A DNA stretch of 37,924 bases, taken from positions 1 to 37,924 of the forward strand of contig JAUWHR010000044.1 in the NCBI GenBank assembly GCA_030605795.1. The letters run 5' to 3'. The position numbers were made by a program, and so were the translations under genes. Positions 26,318 to 35,057 of this stretch are shown here, in pieces. Every line of letters begins with the position of its first letter. Positions within the stretch are counted from its first letter, which is position 1. The DNA comes from Anaerolineae bacterium. Lineage in GTDB: Bacteria > Chloroflexota > Anaerolineae > Anaerolineales > E44-bin32. The notes beneath the pieces were generated by a model. The model was not told the DNA's origin, ran no database searches, and saw nothing but the letters and a program-made list of their open reading frames with translations.

Positions 26318-27943
26318 ATGGATTACCAAATTATTCTTCTACCGCGCAGCAACTACTGGTCTTGGGTTCGTGCTTGTAAGGATTACGTCCTATCCTTTGG
26401 TCCGAATCTGACCCCAGATCCGGTGACAGCTGGCCAGTACATGCCCCCGCGACAGGTGATCACCTTCCCGTTGGTCCCAGGCGGCTATCCTGAGCAAGGT
26501 GATGTCGAACGATGGTTCCTGTCTCATTATCCAGGAATCCGGTTGGACCCGATCGAGGTCGATACCCCCAGTAAATTACAAGCCGCGCTTGAGAAGCGCA
26601 TCGCTGATCGGGATCGCTATGGTCAAAAGCAGCGGCCTTTCTATTTACTTTGGCCAACTGATTTTGCTGTCATCACCCAGGAATTCAGGGCCAATCCACA
26701 AATCTATGGGCGATGGGGGTTTCCAGGACATGAGGGGATCGACTTCCGGGCCAGGAACAACACCAACATCTATTGTTGTGCGGATGGTGAAGTGTATCGG
26801 CTCCATACCAACCCAGATAATCACCCTTATGGAATCCATGTGAGGATACGGCATAAGGACGGCTATAAGACCGTCTACGCACACTTTAGAAAAGCCCTGG
26901 TAAGTGAAGGGGAGGTAGTGAAAGCAGGTCAAGTGATCGGATTGGCCGATACCACAGGCGCCTCGGTGGGATCGCATCTACATCTGACACTCAAGCGCGA
27001 TGGCGCTACCGAGCGGGGCGAGACGGATTACCCCAAGGACATCATCGATCCGACACCGTTTATGGTCTGGCCGGAGGGTACAGTAAGTAAATCATTCGAT
27101 GCATTCGGCTGGCCGGCGGGTAAGTGTTTGATTGGAGCGCATGGGCGGGTGGGCGGTCGCTTGGAAGATGAAGATATTGAAACGATCATCATAGCTCGTC
27201 TCGAGGCGGTGAAACTTGGTTTGTCCGAAACCAAAGAAACCATCGAGCGGTTGCGAGCTATTAATCCAGCGATGTTCCTTGCTGTCCGACTTGCAGCGGA
27301 CTTTTCTGGGGACGCGGTTTCCGCTGACAGCTTTGTCTCCCAAGTAGCGCCATATATGGGACGACTTTACCGGCTTGGAATCCGTTATTTCGAGGTTCAT
27401 GCGAACCCGAACTTGCAGCTTGGTGGGTGGCAGCGTTCGTGGCGGGGAGGAGAAGAATTTGGTTGTTGGTTCCAAAAAGTAGTCAGGGCTCTACGAGACC
27501 CTTATCCCGAAGCAAAGTTTGGTTTTCCTGGTCTCTCACCAGGAGGCGCTCTATCCGGCTGGCGGGTAGATGTGGAACGATTTTTAGCTGATGCAGAACA
27601 GGCTGTTCTTCTAGCCGATTGGGTCGGGGTAAATTGCTACTGGACAGAATCTACTGGAATGAAGGCTCATCAAGGAGGGCGGTTCCATGAGGAATATCGC
27701 CTTCGCTATCCCAACAAATTACTTTTCATCACCGAATTGAGCAACCCGTCTATGAGGGTCAACTCCCGGATCAAGGGGCAACAATACCTAGATTATTACC
27801 GTATGCTACGTGACACTCCCGGGATCGGAGCGGTATTCGCTTACACTTTGTCGGCAGTTAACGGTCACGATGCGATGGTCTGGCGCAACGAAGACGGGGA
27901 TATCAACCAAATCCCAAGAGTCGTTGGCGATCGAGATTTCTAG
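26318..27943 (+). CDS. M23 peptidase domain fused to a glycosidase-like TIM-barrel domain
   Basis: A 541-residue protein with three parts. Residues 1-110 are a unique N-terminal region with no signal peptide. Residues about 110-250 are an M23 (LytM-type) zinc endopeptidase domain with HEGID (His138, Asp142) and the HLH motif (His220, His222), preceded by VYAHFRKALVSEGEVVKAGQVIG, the usual M23 strand pair. Residues about 270-541 look like a TIM-barrel glycoside hydrolase (ADWVGVNCYWTE, LLFITELSNP, IGAVFAYTLSAVNGHDAMVWR), where the Glu of ITEL could be catalytic. Start ATG 26318 follows AAGGA. Absence of an export signal is odd for a peptidoglycan-acting enzyme. The barrel family assignment is tentative. 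Confidence 0.85.
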   Translation: MDYQIILLPRSNYWSWVRACKDYVLSFGPNLTPDPVTAGQYMPPRQVITFPLVPGGYPEQGDVERWFLSHYPGIRLDPIEVDTPSKLQAALEKRIADRDRYGQKQRPFYLLWPTDFAVITQEFRANPQIYGRWGFPGHEGIDFRARNNTNIYCCADGEVYRLHTNPDNHPYGIHVRIRHKDGYKTVYAHFRKALVSEGEVVKAGQVIGLADTTGASVGSHLHLTLKRDGATERGETDYPKDIIDPTPFMVWPEGTVSKSFDAFGWPAGKCLIGAHGRVGGRLEDEDIETIIIARLEAVKLGLSETKETIERLRAINPAMFLAVRLAADFSGDAVSADSFVSQVAPYMGRLYRLGIRYFEVHANPNLQLGGWQRSWRGGEEFGCWFQKVVRALRDPYPEAKFGFPGLSPGGALSGWRVDVERFLADAEQAVLLADWVGVNCYWTESTGMKAHQGGRFHEEYRLRYPNKLLFITELSNPSMRVNSRIKGQQYLDYYRMLRDTPGIGAVFAYTLSAVNGHDAMVWRNEDGDINQIPRVVGDRDF

Positions 27944-27984
27944 GGGGAAATGTCTGCAAGCCAGCAAGCTCAAAATCTTCCCAG

Positions 27985-28527
27985 CTACCAGGAGACAGGC
28001 AGAGTGTGCAGGCCAAATTCACGATCTCGGTATTTAACTTGGCCATTCTGCCGTCCATACTCCCAAAGACGATGGGTAATACGCACGTCTTGTTCGCAAT
28101 AGTCGAGGACCTGGTCGAGCTTTCCTTCACGATACCATTTAACCGCTGCCAGACCATCGGCGCTCTTGCGTTCGCCCAGGGTTGCCTCAGCTAGGTTATC
28201 GAGGGAAATGCGGTAGCCCAAACTTTGGTAGATGTGATCCAGCAGATCGACCGTACGACCAATCAGATCCGGTACGGGGGTCAGGCCATAGGGTCGTAGA
28301 ACCTGATAATCAAATCTCACAATATTGAAACCCACAACTTGATTTGCTTTCAAGAGCTGACCAATAAGCTCTTCGGCGTCTTGCTCGACAAATCGGTGGG
28401 TTTCGTCGGTTTCAACAACCAACAAGACAGCGGCCGCTAAGCCAAGCTTATCAATGTTGGACCAACCACCAACTTCATGGGCGAGGTGTTTGGTTTCGAG
28501 ATCAAAAACCAGAGTGCTGCCAATCAC
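27985..28527 (-). CDS. DEDDy-type 3'-5' exonuclease-like protein (RNase H fold)
   Basis: A 180-residue stand-alone nuclease domain. The DEDD residues can be placed: FDLET supplies Asp and Glu in motif I, GFNIVRFDYQVL supplies the motif II Asp, and YCEQDVRITHRLW supplies the Tyr and Asp of motif III, giving the y type. This resembles the YprB/RNase H_2-like group near DnaQ. The likely substrate is single-stranded DNA or RNA ends, but specificity cannot be read. The start is GTG 28527 with GGAGG seven bases before it. The gene converges with the M23 fusion gene (41 bp apart) and may be the last gene of the minus operon that begins at rseP. Confidence 0.87.
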   Translation of the reverse strand: MIGSTLVFDLETKHLAHEVGGWSNIDKLGLAAAVLLVVETDETHRFVEQDAEELIGQLLKANQVVGFNIVRFDYQVLRPYGLTPVPDLIGRTVDLLDHIYQSLGYRISLDNLAEATLGERKSADGLAAVKWYREGKLDQVLDYCEQDVRITHRLWEYGRQNGQVKYRDREFGLHTLPVSW

Positions 28528-28627
28528 GATACTTCCTCCCTGGGTTGGTTAAACCATCAGTTTGCTATCATCAGTAAGGAAACTACTAGGACCGACAGTC
28601 GTAGAAGGAGTCAACCGGTGTAGATTA

Positions 28628-29539
28628 TCATACACCCAATATCGCCAGTATAGGGGTGATAGTAAGCGGGCTGATTAAGGTTGTAACAAAAACAGCGGCG
28701 GTGACGAATTCTAGTTCGACATCGAACTCGGTTGCAAGGACTATCGTCATCACTGCGGTTGGCATAGCCGATTCGAGTATCCCGGCCTGGCGACTCACCC
28801 CTGACATGCCCATAAAAGATGCTATTAACCAGGCGATGAGGGGTGCGATGATCAACCTCAACCCGGCTGCAAGGATAACCAGCTTACCGCGTTTTGGTAA
28901 ACCGGCACGGGCGATTTGCATGCCGAGTAGGATCAACATCGAGGGTACAGCCGCTGATCCCAGCAGATCTATCGGTCGCCATAGGGTTATAGGCAGGGAT
29001 ACCCCACTTATCCGAACGAGCAATGCCAGTGGAATCGCGTATAAAGAGGGAACTTTCAACAACCTCAGGAGCGCTTTTGACGGTGATGTGTGGCCAACCG
29101 AGGCTATATATACTCCAGCGGAATTGATCAACAATGAACTAGTGACGAAATATATGCTGGCCCATGTCAAACCTGCCTCGCCTAATGCAAAGGAGTTGAC
29201 CGACAAACCGTAATTGCCGGCGTTTATGAAGGTGGAAACAAGGATAAAGGCAGAAGCAATGTGTGGTTTCAGATGTAAGGAACGAGTAAGGAACCAACTC
29301 AGGGTTCCCACACAGGCTGATACTAATATAGTAAAACCCGCCATATGTAGGATTTCGTTGGTATTAATTTCACTAGACGCCAGAATTGTAAATACAAGGG
29401 CTGGGGTGAAGGCGTAGAAAATGACCCGGGAAAGGGTGCGGGGGTCAATTTTTAATGTAAGCTGGAGCACGAAGCCGACACCGACGACGATAATGATCGG
29501 TAATATGTTGTCGGCGAAAAGATTGAAAAGCAGGCTCAA
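28628..29539 (-). CDS. AEC-family (auxin efflux carrier-like) transporter
   Basis: A 303-residue integral membrane protein of about ten helices, the standard length for bacterial AEC permeases, which move organic acids or other small anions. Typical features are the opening helix LPIIIVVGVGFVLQ, the second-repeat glycine/asparagine stretch STFINAGNYGLSVNSFALGEAGL, and the C-terminal MPTAVMTIVLATEFDVELEFVTAAVFVTTLISPLTI, matching the family's 'P.a..s...a..y..d...a...v..sT..s..t.p' pattern. The start is TTG 29539, which overlaps the stop of the HEAT-repeat gene (TTGA), with AGAGGA nine bases upstream. The substrate is unknown. Confidence 0.92.
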   Translation of the reverse strand: MSLLFNLFADNILPIIIVVGVGFVLQLTLKIDPRTLSRVIFYAFTPALVFTILASSEINTNEILHMAGFTILVSACVGTLSWFLTRSLHLKPHIASAFILVSTFINAGNYGLSVNSFALGEAGLTWASIYFVTSSLLINSAGVYIASVGHTSPSKALLRLLKVPSLYAIPLALLVRISGVSLPITLWRPIDLLGSAAVPSMLILLGMQIARAGLPKRGKLVILAAGLRLIIAPLIAWLIASFMGMSGVSRQAGILESAMPTAVMTIVLATEFDVELEFVTAAVFVTTLISPLTITPILAILGV

Positions 29540-30492
29540 AATGAGAAATCCTCTGGATCATCGAAATCTTTGAGTAAGAAGTCGCGAGTGTTATCGACGA
29601 ACGCAAGGTGGTCGATTGCTTCCTCGATGAGTTCGATAAGGTCTTCTTCCTCAGCTGAGTCGAGCAATAGAAGCAACGCATCGGCTGCATCTTCCCCGCC
29701 GAGTTGACCAAGCGACCAGATCGCAGCCGCGCGCACCTGTTCATCGACATCGTCAATTAGATCGATCAGTGACTCGGTCGAATCTTGAAGTTCTAGTTCG
29801 CCTGCTGCTCTGGCAGCCTCTAAACGAATAGATGGCGAAGGGTTATTTAATTCAGTTAGTACCTGTGATTGCCATTGTTTGCTAACCGAGCGCCCCATGG
29901 CAAGTAGAGCTGACTGAATCAGTGCTTCGTCGCCGGAGTTGTAGGCTTGCTCGATCAGCGCTGGTACCTCACTGCGCGAAGAAAAACCGAGCGACTCGAG
30001 CGAATACCTTCGCACATCCTTGTCCAGGTCTTGCGCCAGCGCTGTGAGGAGTCCCTGCTCAATTTGGTAGAGTAGCTCTTTGACCAATTGTTCGATTTCG
30101 CCCAACCAAACAAATAGACCAAGCGCTTTAGCCGCCGCCGCTCGAACCTCTGGAGCAGGATCTTGAGTAAGGGCTGCCATGAAAGGCGGCACTAGCGCGG
30201 GATCCTCGCATTCCCATAAATTATTTATCGCGTCCTTTCGCACCTCTGCGTCTGGATCGGAGATAGCTAGACGGTAGATCGGCTCAAATACGAGGTCGAT
30301 CCGTTGTTCAGCCTGCCGGCCAAGCTCTTTGATCAGCGCGCGCCGACGTTCATCTGAAAGGTGTTCCCAAATTTCGAAAAGCTGTTCTGTGCGATCTGTA
30401 TCCAGGTCCGAGAGTTCAGCGAGGCTGGAGAGGGGAAGTTGCTGAGCTTCGTCGCTTAAGATCTCAAGGAGTTGCTCGAACGAGGTGGTCAT
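29536..30492 (-). CDS. HEAT-repeat protein
   Basis: A 318-residue all-helical protein with at least five HEAT units of the PBS-lyase type, recognisable as DPDAEVRKDAINNLWECED, DPAPEVRAAAAKALG, DLDKDVRRYSLESLG, PSPSIRLEAARAAGEL and DVDEQVRAAAIWSLGQLGG. The ends are acidic, including a run around EEEDLIELIEEAIDH. Such proteins are scaffolds or chaperones and have no fixed enzymatic role. ATG 30492 is preferred over TTG 30507. A TATACT at 30526-30521, inside the rseP 3' end, could provide an internal promoter. It lies 18 bp after rseP and overlaps the AEC gene. Confidence 0.9.
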   Translation of the reverse strand: MTTSFEQLLEILSDEAQQLPLSSLAELSDLDTDRTEQLFEIWEHLSDERRRALIKELGRQAEQRIDLVFEPIYRLAISDPDAEVRKDAINNLWECEDPALVPPFMAALTQDPAPEVRAAAAKALGLFVWLGEIEQLVKELLYQIEQGLLTALAQDLDKDVRRYSLESLGFSSRSEVPALIEQAYNSGDEALIQSALLAMGRSVSKQWQSQVLTELNNPSPSIRLEAARAAGELELQDSTESLIDLIDDVDEQVRAAAIWSLGQLGGEDAADALLLLLDSAEEEDLIELIEEAIDHLAFVDNTRDFLLKDFDDPEDFSF

Positions 30493-30510
30493 AGCAGTGC
30501 CTAACAAGTT

Positions 30511-31560
30511 TCATCTGGGCAGTATAATTGGGTTAATGAAATCTTGGAAGTTGATGTAGATCATAAACGCCAAGAGCAGCGTAAAACCAATTGCATGCGC
30601 CAATCCTTCGTAGCGGGGTGAAATACGGCGTTTGAATATTAACTCAATGAGCACGAACATCATACGGCCCCCGTCAAGCGCGGGAAAGGGGAGAAGGTTA
30701 GCTATCGCCAAGCCGGTACTTATTATGCCGATTAGAGTAATTGTGAGGAATGGTCGCTGTGTTGAGCGGTCGATCGAGACCGCCCAGGCAAGCATATCGT
30801 GGATGCCTTTGAGACCAGTGACCCGTGTTTCTTCTGGGGTTGCAACACCCTGAAGCAATCGACCGGGAAGTCGCAAGATGGCGTTCACCTGATAATAGAT
30901 TGACTCTAAACTCAACTCGGCCGCCTCGAACCAGTTTGTGGTTTTAGTCGGATGTCCAAGGGTGACACCGATTGGACCTTGGTCAGGTGGATGCTGTGTG
31001 CGTGGGACCAATTCGACAAACAGCACATTACCATCTCGTTCAAGGCCGATTTGGGTTGACGTGCCCACCCGAGCCGTGACGACGTTCACCATACTTTCAG
31101 TGGTTGTAATTTGCTGTTCCCCTACGCTGAGGACAATATCGCCGGGGAGAATATTGGCTTCTTCCGCCGGTGTGCCTCGGACCACCTCCATGATAAGAAC
31201 TCGATTAAAATCCGGAGCGATGAATTTGTTGGCCAGCAAGAAGGCCATAAAGGCTATCAAGATATTTGCCGCCGGGCCAGCTAAAAGCACAGCTGACCTT
31301 ACACGCTTGCTCGCGCCGGCTAAACCATCCAGCACTTCTGGGTCATTCTCACCTGCAGGGAGATTGAAGCCCCCGAAAGGAATCCAATTGAGGGTGAACT
31401 TAGTCCCTCCGGCTGTAAATAGGGTGGTTATTCTAGGGGGATAGCCGATTCCAAACTCCTCTACCTTTACGCCGCAGATTTTGGCGGCGAAGAAGTGACC
31501 AAGTTCGTGGCCGATGATTAATGTCCCAAGGACGACGATGAACAGAATGAAGTCGGACAC
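30511..31560 (-). CDS. rseP: Site-2 (RIP) zinc metalloprotease RseP
   Basis: Intramembrane protease that cleaves anti-sigma factors or signal-peptide remnants within the membrane. The 349-residue product has HELGH at residues 18-22 in the first helix (zinc ligands and catalytic Glu), a single PDZ domain (about residues 130-195, GTPAEEANILPGDIVLSVG), and a third zinc ligand in NLLPFPALDGGRMM near residue 293, followed by a last helix. The start is GTG 31560 with AGAAGG eleven bases upstream. The extended -10 at 31610-31602 drives the rseP-HEAT-AEC group. In many bacteria rseP lies beside dxr; here it is next to the mevalonate-route gene instead. Confidence 0.95.
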   Translation of the reverse strand: MSDFILFIVVLGTLIIGHELGHFFAAKICGVKVEEFGIGYPPRITTLFTAGGTKFTLNWIPFGGFNLPAGENDPEVLDGLAGASKRVRSAVLLAGPAANILIAFMAFLLANKFIAPDFNRVLIMEVVRGTPAEEANILPGDIVLSVGEQQITTTESMVNVVTARVGTSTQIGLERDGNVLFVELVPRTQHPPDQGPIGVTLGHPTKTTNWFEAAELSLESIYYQVNAILRLPGRLLQGVATPEETRVTGLKGIHDMLAWAVSIDRSTQRPFLTITLIGIISTGLAIANLLPFPALDGGRMMFVLIELIFKRRISPRYEGLAHAIGFTLLLAFMIYINFQDFINPIILPR

Positions 31561-31601
31561 CTAAAAGCACCTTCTCTCTAGGAAAGTAAATCGTTTACCG
31601 G

Positions 31602-31610
31602 ATTATATCA
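31602..31610 (-). promoter_or_regulatory. Extended -10 promoter (TGATATAAT) of the rseP operon
   Basis: TGATATAAT on the minus strand (31610-31602), about 41 bases before the GTG. No convincing -35 box. Confidence 0.5.
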
Positions 31611-31782
31611 CCGTGGTTGGTTCTTAATGGTAGTGCGGAAGTCATCCCGAGGATAAGTCCAAATACAGATTGGGGGGACATCCGCTGCGCTGGAAGGTTA
31701 TCGATTGATCTAGAGGTGAGGGAAGAATTTAAACGAATTTAACGTGAAGAGTGTTCTCACAGGTGAATCTGTGGGAGAGCTG

Positions 31783-32757
31783 TTAGATCACCGATGCCGG
31801 ACCGCCAGGGTGGGCGCGCAGCAGGTCGATAACGCCGGGGAGGTCACCCAGTCTCTCCTCCACTTGGTCTGCATGTTGTTTGCGGCAAAGGCAATGGACA
31901 TTAGGACCAGCGTCAATTGTGTAGCAGACATCAAGCCCTTCGGCGCGCCAGGTGGTCACGGCGTGGATTACTTCAATAGTTGCCGGCGACCAATAGATCA
32001 GGGCTGGGGTGGAGGTGAACATCACCGCATGCATCAGGTTGCTGTCCTGCTCTACGATCGACGCCAAGGTTGGGAAATCGCGGTGGAGGAGAGCATCCCG
32101 ACAAATGTTCAAGCGGCGTGGAGCGTCAGCGACGCGTGCTGACTGCAGTGGGCTGGTGTCAGCTAGGGTATGGCCTTGGGTGGAACCGACTCCCTTGTGC
32201 TCGCGGCTGATGACCGCGATCAGGTCGATGAGATCCCAGTGTTCTGGTGGTGCGAGCGGTTCAGCGTAGGAATCGGCGTCCGTCTCACCCGCATGCCACT
32301 CGACATACCCACCGAAGATTGAACGGCAGGCCGATCCAGAGCCAAGTCTAGCTAAACGGGAAAGTTCCTTGGGATTAAGTGATAGGTCAGCTGCGGCAGT
32401 TCCGGCGAGCGTTAATGCGGCGAAAGCGGAGGCGGAGGAGGCGATTCCGACACCGGCAGGAAAGTTGTTCTGACTTTCCACATGCGCAGGAGTATGGATC
32501 CCTGCTATTCGCCGGATTCGATCGAGATGCTCAGAGACACGTAAAAGAGCTGAATTAGGAGGCGTCAACCCATCAAACGTTAAACGGTCGGAGGGTAAAG
32601 TCTCATCGAAAGTGACCGTGGTGCGAGTTTCCAAACCACCGAGGGTCAATGAGATCGAACCGTTCGATGGCCAGCGTAGGTTATGATCCCGATTGCCCCA
32701 ATACTTGATCAGGGCGATATTCGGACTGGCCACCGCGCGGGCTGTTCTTTTTGTCAT
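31783..32757 (-). CDS. mvaD: Mevalonate-pathway decarboxylase (diphosphomevalonate or phosphomevalonate decarboxylase)
   Basis: A GHMP-fold enzyme of 324 residues that decarboxylates a phosphorylated mevalonate to an isoprenoid precursor. Motifs are ASPNIALIKYWGNRD at the N-terminus, NNFPAGVGIASSASAFAAL (the ATP-binding loop), GSGSACRSIFGGYVEW, and TIDAGPNVHCL, whose Asp is the catalytic one. Chloroflexota such as Roseiflexus have a homologue that works on mevalonate 5-phosphate, with isopentenyl phosphate kinase finishing the route, so the substrate is uncertain. The ATG at 32757 has no strong ribosome site; TGCTAGACT (32796-32788) may be its -10. No other mevalonate gene is in the window. 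The radical SAM gene lies 79 bp upstream. Confidence 0.9.
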   Translation of the reverse strand: MTKRTARAVASPNIALIKYWGNRDHNLRWPSNGSISLTLGGLETRTTVTFDETLPSDRLTFDGLTPPNSALLRVSEHLDRIRRIAGIHTPAHVESQNNFPAGVGIASSASAFAALTLAGTAAADLSLNPKELSRLARLGSGSACRSIFGGYVEWHAGETDADSYAEPLAPPEHWDLIDLIAVISREHKGVGSTQGHTLADTSPLQSARVADAPRRLNICRDALLHRDFPTLASIVEQDSNLMHAVMFTSTPALIYWSPATIEVIHAVTTWRAEGLDVCYTIDAGPNVHCLCRKQHADQVEERLGDLPGVIDLLRAHPGGPASVI

Positions 32758-32836
32758 TTTGGTCTGTGTTCCATATCCTGGTTGTGCAGTCTAGCACAAA
32801 CCGTCTCCATCCGGAAAGGGTTAATCAGGTCTTGGG

Positions 32837-33922
32837 CTAATAGGCGTTAGAAAGAAGGTGGACGTTTCCCAATCGGACATTACGCAGCCCGGCGGCGCGA
32901 GCGGCTTCGAGCGCCTCGCCTGCATGGCGAGAGGAGGTGCATGGTAGGTCGTCCATAAAGAAATGCGGGTGGAAGCCCAGGAGTGCGTAGGGGATGTCGG
33001 GATTGAGGTCGGCAATGAAATGGGCGATCCTCCCCACCTCCTCGGCGTCGACATAACCGGGCACCAGTAGCGTACTGGCTACTACAAGTGGGGGGCTAGA
33101 GCGCTGGTGGGAATATTCGGCTGCAGCGGCGAAGTTGGCCAAAGTCTGGGCGTTCGAGGCGCCGGTCAAGGCGCGATGAAGGTTAGGGTCGAAAGCCTTC
33201 AGGTCAAATTTAATACAGCCATTGCTGATGAGCGAGAGTTCCACCGCTACCCGAAGAAACCGCGGATGCATTGTCCCGGCGGTCTCCCAACAGACAGCCA
33301 CACCGCGCTCGGCAAGAAGATGCCCGACCGCCATTGCGTGCGGCATTTGACTGGCCGGGTCTCCACCGAAGAAGCAGATGCAGTGCGTGCGCTGGTTGAC
33401 GAAATCAGCTAATTCCTTTGCGCTCAGGGCTTGAACGTTCCCTTGGTTATCGAGCGTCGGATCGGTATTTCTAAAATGCCAATCCTGGCAAAACAAGCAA
33501 TTCAGGGTGCAACTGGCATAGAAGACCGCCAAGTTGTGCTGACCAGAACGTGAATGACCACCACACACCCAGTCAGCAACGCAGTTCGTCGGGAGCGGGT
33601 CTCGGTACCAATGCAGCAGACCACGTGAGGGAGTACCGGCAAGATGCACCAGGCGACGCTCATGTACTATTCTGAGACCACAGTAGCCGCGCTCACCCTC
33701 GTTAATTACGCATTGGCGGGAGCACAACCCACAGCTTACACCGCCCTCTACTCGTGGCGGTAACTCAGGCAGGCTAAAAGCTCGCCGGGCTTGACGGTGA
33801 ACCTGCATCGTACGCGAGAGAGCATTGTCTGGCTGACGGCGCAGGCAGGTAAGACAGACGCCAAGGTTGGCTGAGATCAGGGGTGTAGATGCGCCACATA
33901 GAGTGCAGAGGGGTTTACTCAT
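32837..33922 (-). CDS. Radical SAM protein related to AmrS/PflA-activase type, with N-terminal zinc ribbon
   Basis: A 361-residue radical S-adenosylmethionine enzyme. Cluster ligands are Cys138, Cys142 and Cys145 (CTLNCLFCQ), followed by CFFGGDPASQ (the GGE-like SAM motif), KFDLKAF and the later strand LLVPGYVD. Ahead of the core are a CxxC...CxxC zinc ribbon at residues 7-27 (CTLCG, CLTC) and CGLCSRQCVINEGERGYCGLR, the AmrS-type cysteine leader. AmrS homologues belong to the AmmeMemoRadiSam group, whose chemistry is unknown; the partner genes (Memo, AMMECR1) are not seen here. ATG 33922 is used. It lies 58 bp after the L,D-transpeptidase gene on the same strand. Confidence 0.88.
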   Translation of the reverse strand: MSKPLCTLCGASTPLISANLGVCLTCLRRQPDNALSRTMQVHRQARRAFSLPELPPRVEGGVSCGLCSRQCVINEGERGYCGLRIVHERRLVHLAGTPSRGLLHWYRDPLPTNCVADWVCGGHSRSGQHNLAVFYASCTLNCLFCQDWHFRNTDPTLDNQGNVQALSAKELADFVNQRTHCICFFGGDPASQMPHAMAVGHLLAERGVAVCWETAGTMHPRFLRVAVELSLISNGCIKFDLKAFDPNLHRALTGASNAQTLANFAAAAEYSHQRSSPPLVVASTLLVPGYVDAEEVGRIAHFIADLNPDIPYALLGFHPHFFMDDLPCTSSRHAGEALEAARAAGLRNVRLGNVHLLSNAY

Positions 33923-33980
33923 CGGTGACTATTAATCGATTTCACTTCGAGAGCATTTGCTGGGGGTACTACCCAGGCAA

Positions 33981-35057
33981 TCAATCCTCCACCACATCCA
34001 CCAATGTCCCTCCAGGCATGGAGACAGTTACGTCTCCGGGGTCGTAGGGGACCACGGGAGAGGTCCAGCGGAAGATCCATCGGGCGTCATCCGGACGGAC
34101 GTTCACGCATCCGTGGGACATGGCCACGCCAAAATTGTTGTGCCAATATGTGGAATGGATGGCGACGCCGTTAGCGACAAAGACCGTGACCCAACCGATT
34201 CCCGGTAGATCATACCCGCCGCCGGTGGTGCCGCCGCTCATGTGTAGAGAAACAGCCTTGCGCCAAATTGGGTGCGGACCGAGCGGAGTTGACCACTTGT
34301 CGATCGGGTTGCCTTCTGCATCGAACTTTGCCCCTGAAGAGATCCGGCAATAATGAACTTCTCTTTCCCTCTCATAGCAGGAGAGAGATTGGTAGTTCAG
34401 GTTGATTATGATCCGTTTCTCTTCTGCCTCCGGGCGGATGGGTTCCATGTAATCTTGTTTAAGGGGGCGAAAGGCCTCTGCTGCTGCCCAAAAGATATCA
34501 CCATAACTATAGCGTTCGTTCACCCGATACCAGGTATTACCCTGGTCGTCGGTCTTAATCTGGTCTACCCACAAGATCTGGCTGTAATAAAAGCGAGGGG
34601 CAGGATTTTCTCGGAGCCATGGAGAGCGTGCAGGCGGGTTATCAAGGATGAGGTCAACCTGGGGTATTGTCACCTCCACCCACATGCCTGCTCCCAAGCT
34701 GGATTGGATAAGGGTATCTATTGGTTGGTTTGGTTGGTTTCGTACTGGTTGCAGATGAGGCGCCCAGATAAAACCATCAGAGGTCTCAACCCATCGCAGG
34801 TTGGAAGCGTAAAACGAATGTTGTTCCCCGACCACTTCCCGGATCCAGGGGACCACTGCGTCGCTGTAGAGCACGCTGGTGGTTTGGCTGTCGCCATCCG
34901 GACGTGCCTTTATATCGACCTTACCTACACATACCCTTCCCAACCGCTCCGAATCGGGGAAATCGGGCAATGAGAGTGGACGTAGCACAAGCCCACCCAG
35001 CCCTATAGCAGCTACTTTCAGTGCGCCACGGCGTGAAAGATGCTCGTTCCTATTCAT
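33981..35057 (-). CDS. Secreted L,D-transpeptidase (YkuD domain) with Tat-type signal
   Basis: A 358-residue cell-wall enzyme that would cross-link or anchor to peptidoglycan peptides outside the membrane. The N-terminus has a twin-arginine signal (SRRGALKVAAIGLGGLVL). After about 200 residues of non-catalytic domain comes YkuD: IIINLNYQSLSCYE starts it, and AIHSTYWHNNFGVAMSHGCVNV contains the catalytic Cys317 with His315. A promoter (TTGACG, 18 bp, TATGCT) ends seven bases before the ATG at 35057, and no Shine-Dalgarno site is present, so the message is probably leaderless. That promoter lies in a 49-bp segment that recurs at 35616-35665. Confidence 0.93.
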   Translation of the reverse strand: MNRNEHLSRRGALKVAAIGLGGLVLRPLSLPDFPDSERLGRVCVGKVDIKARPDGDSQTTSVLYSDAVVPWIREVVGEQHSFYASNLRWVETSDGFIWAPHLQPVRNQPNQPIDTLIQSSLGAGMWVEVTIPQVDLILDNPPARSPWLRENPAPRFYYSQILWVDQIKTDDQGNTWYRVNERYSYGDIFWAAAEAFRPLKQDYMEPIRPEAEEKRIIINLNYQSLSCYEREREVHYCRISSGAKFDAEGNPIDKWSTPLGPHPIWRKAVSLHMSGGTTGGGYDLPGIGWVTVFVANGVAIHSTYWHNNFGVAMSHGCVNVRPDDARWIFRWTSPVVPYDPGDVTVSMPGGTLVDVVED

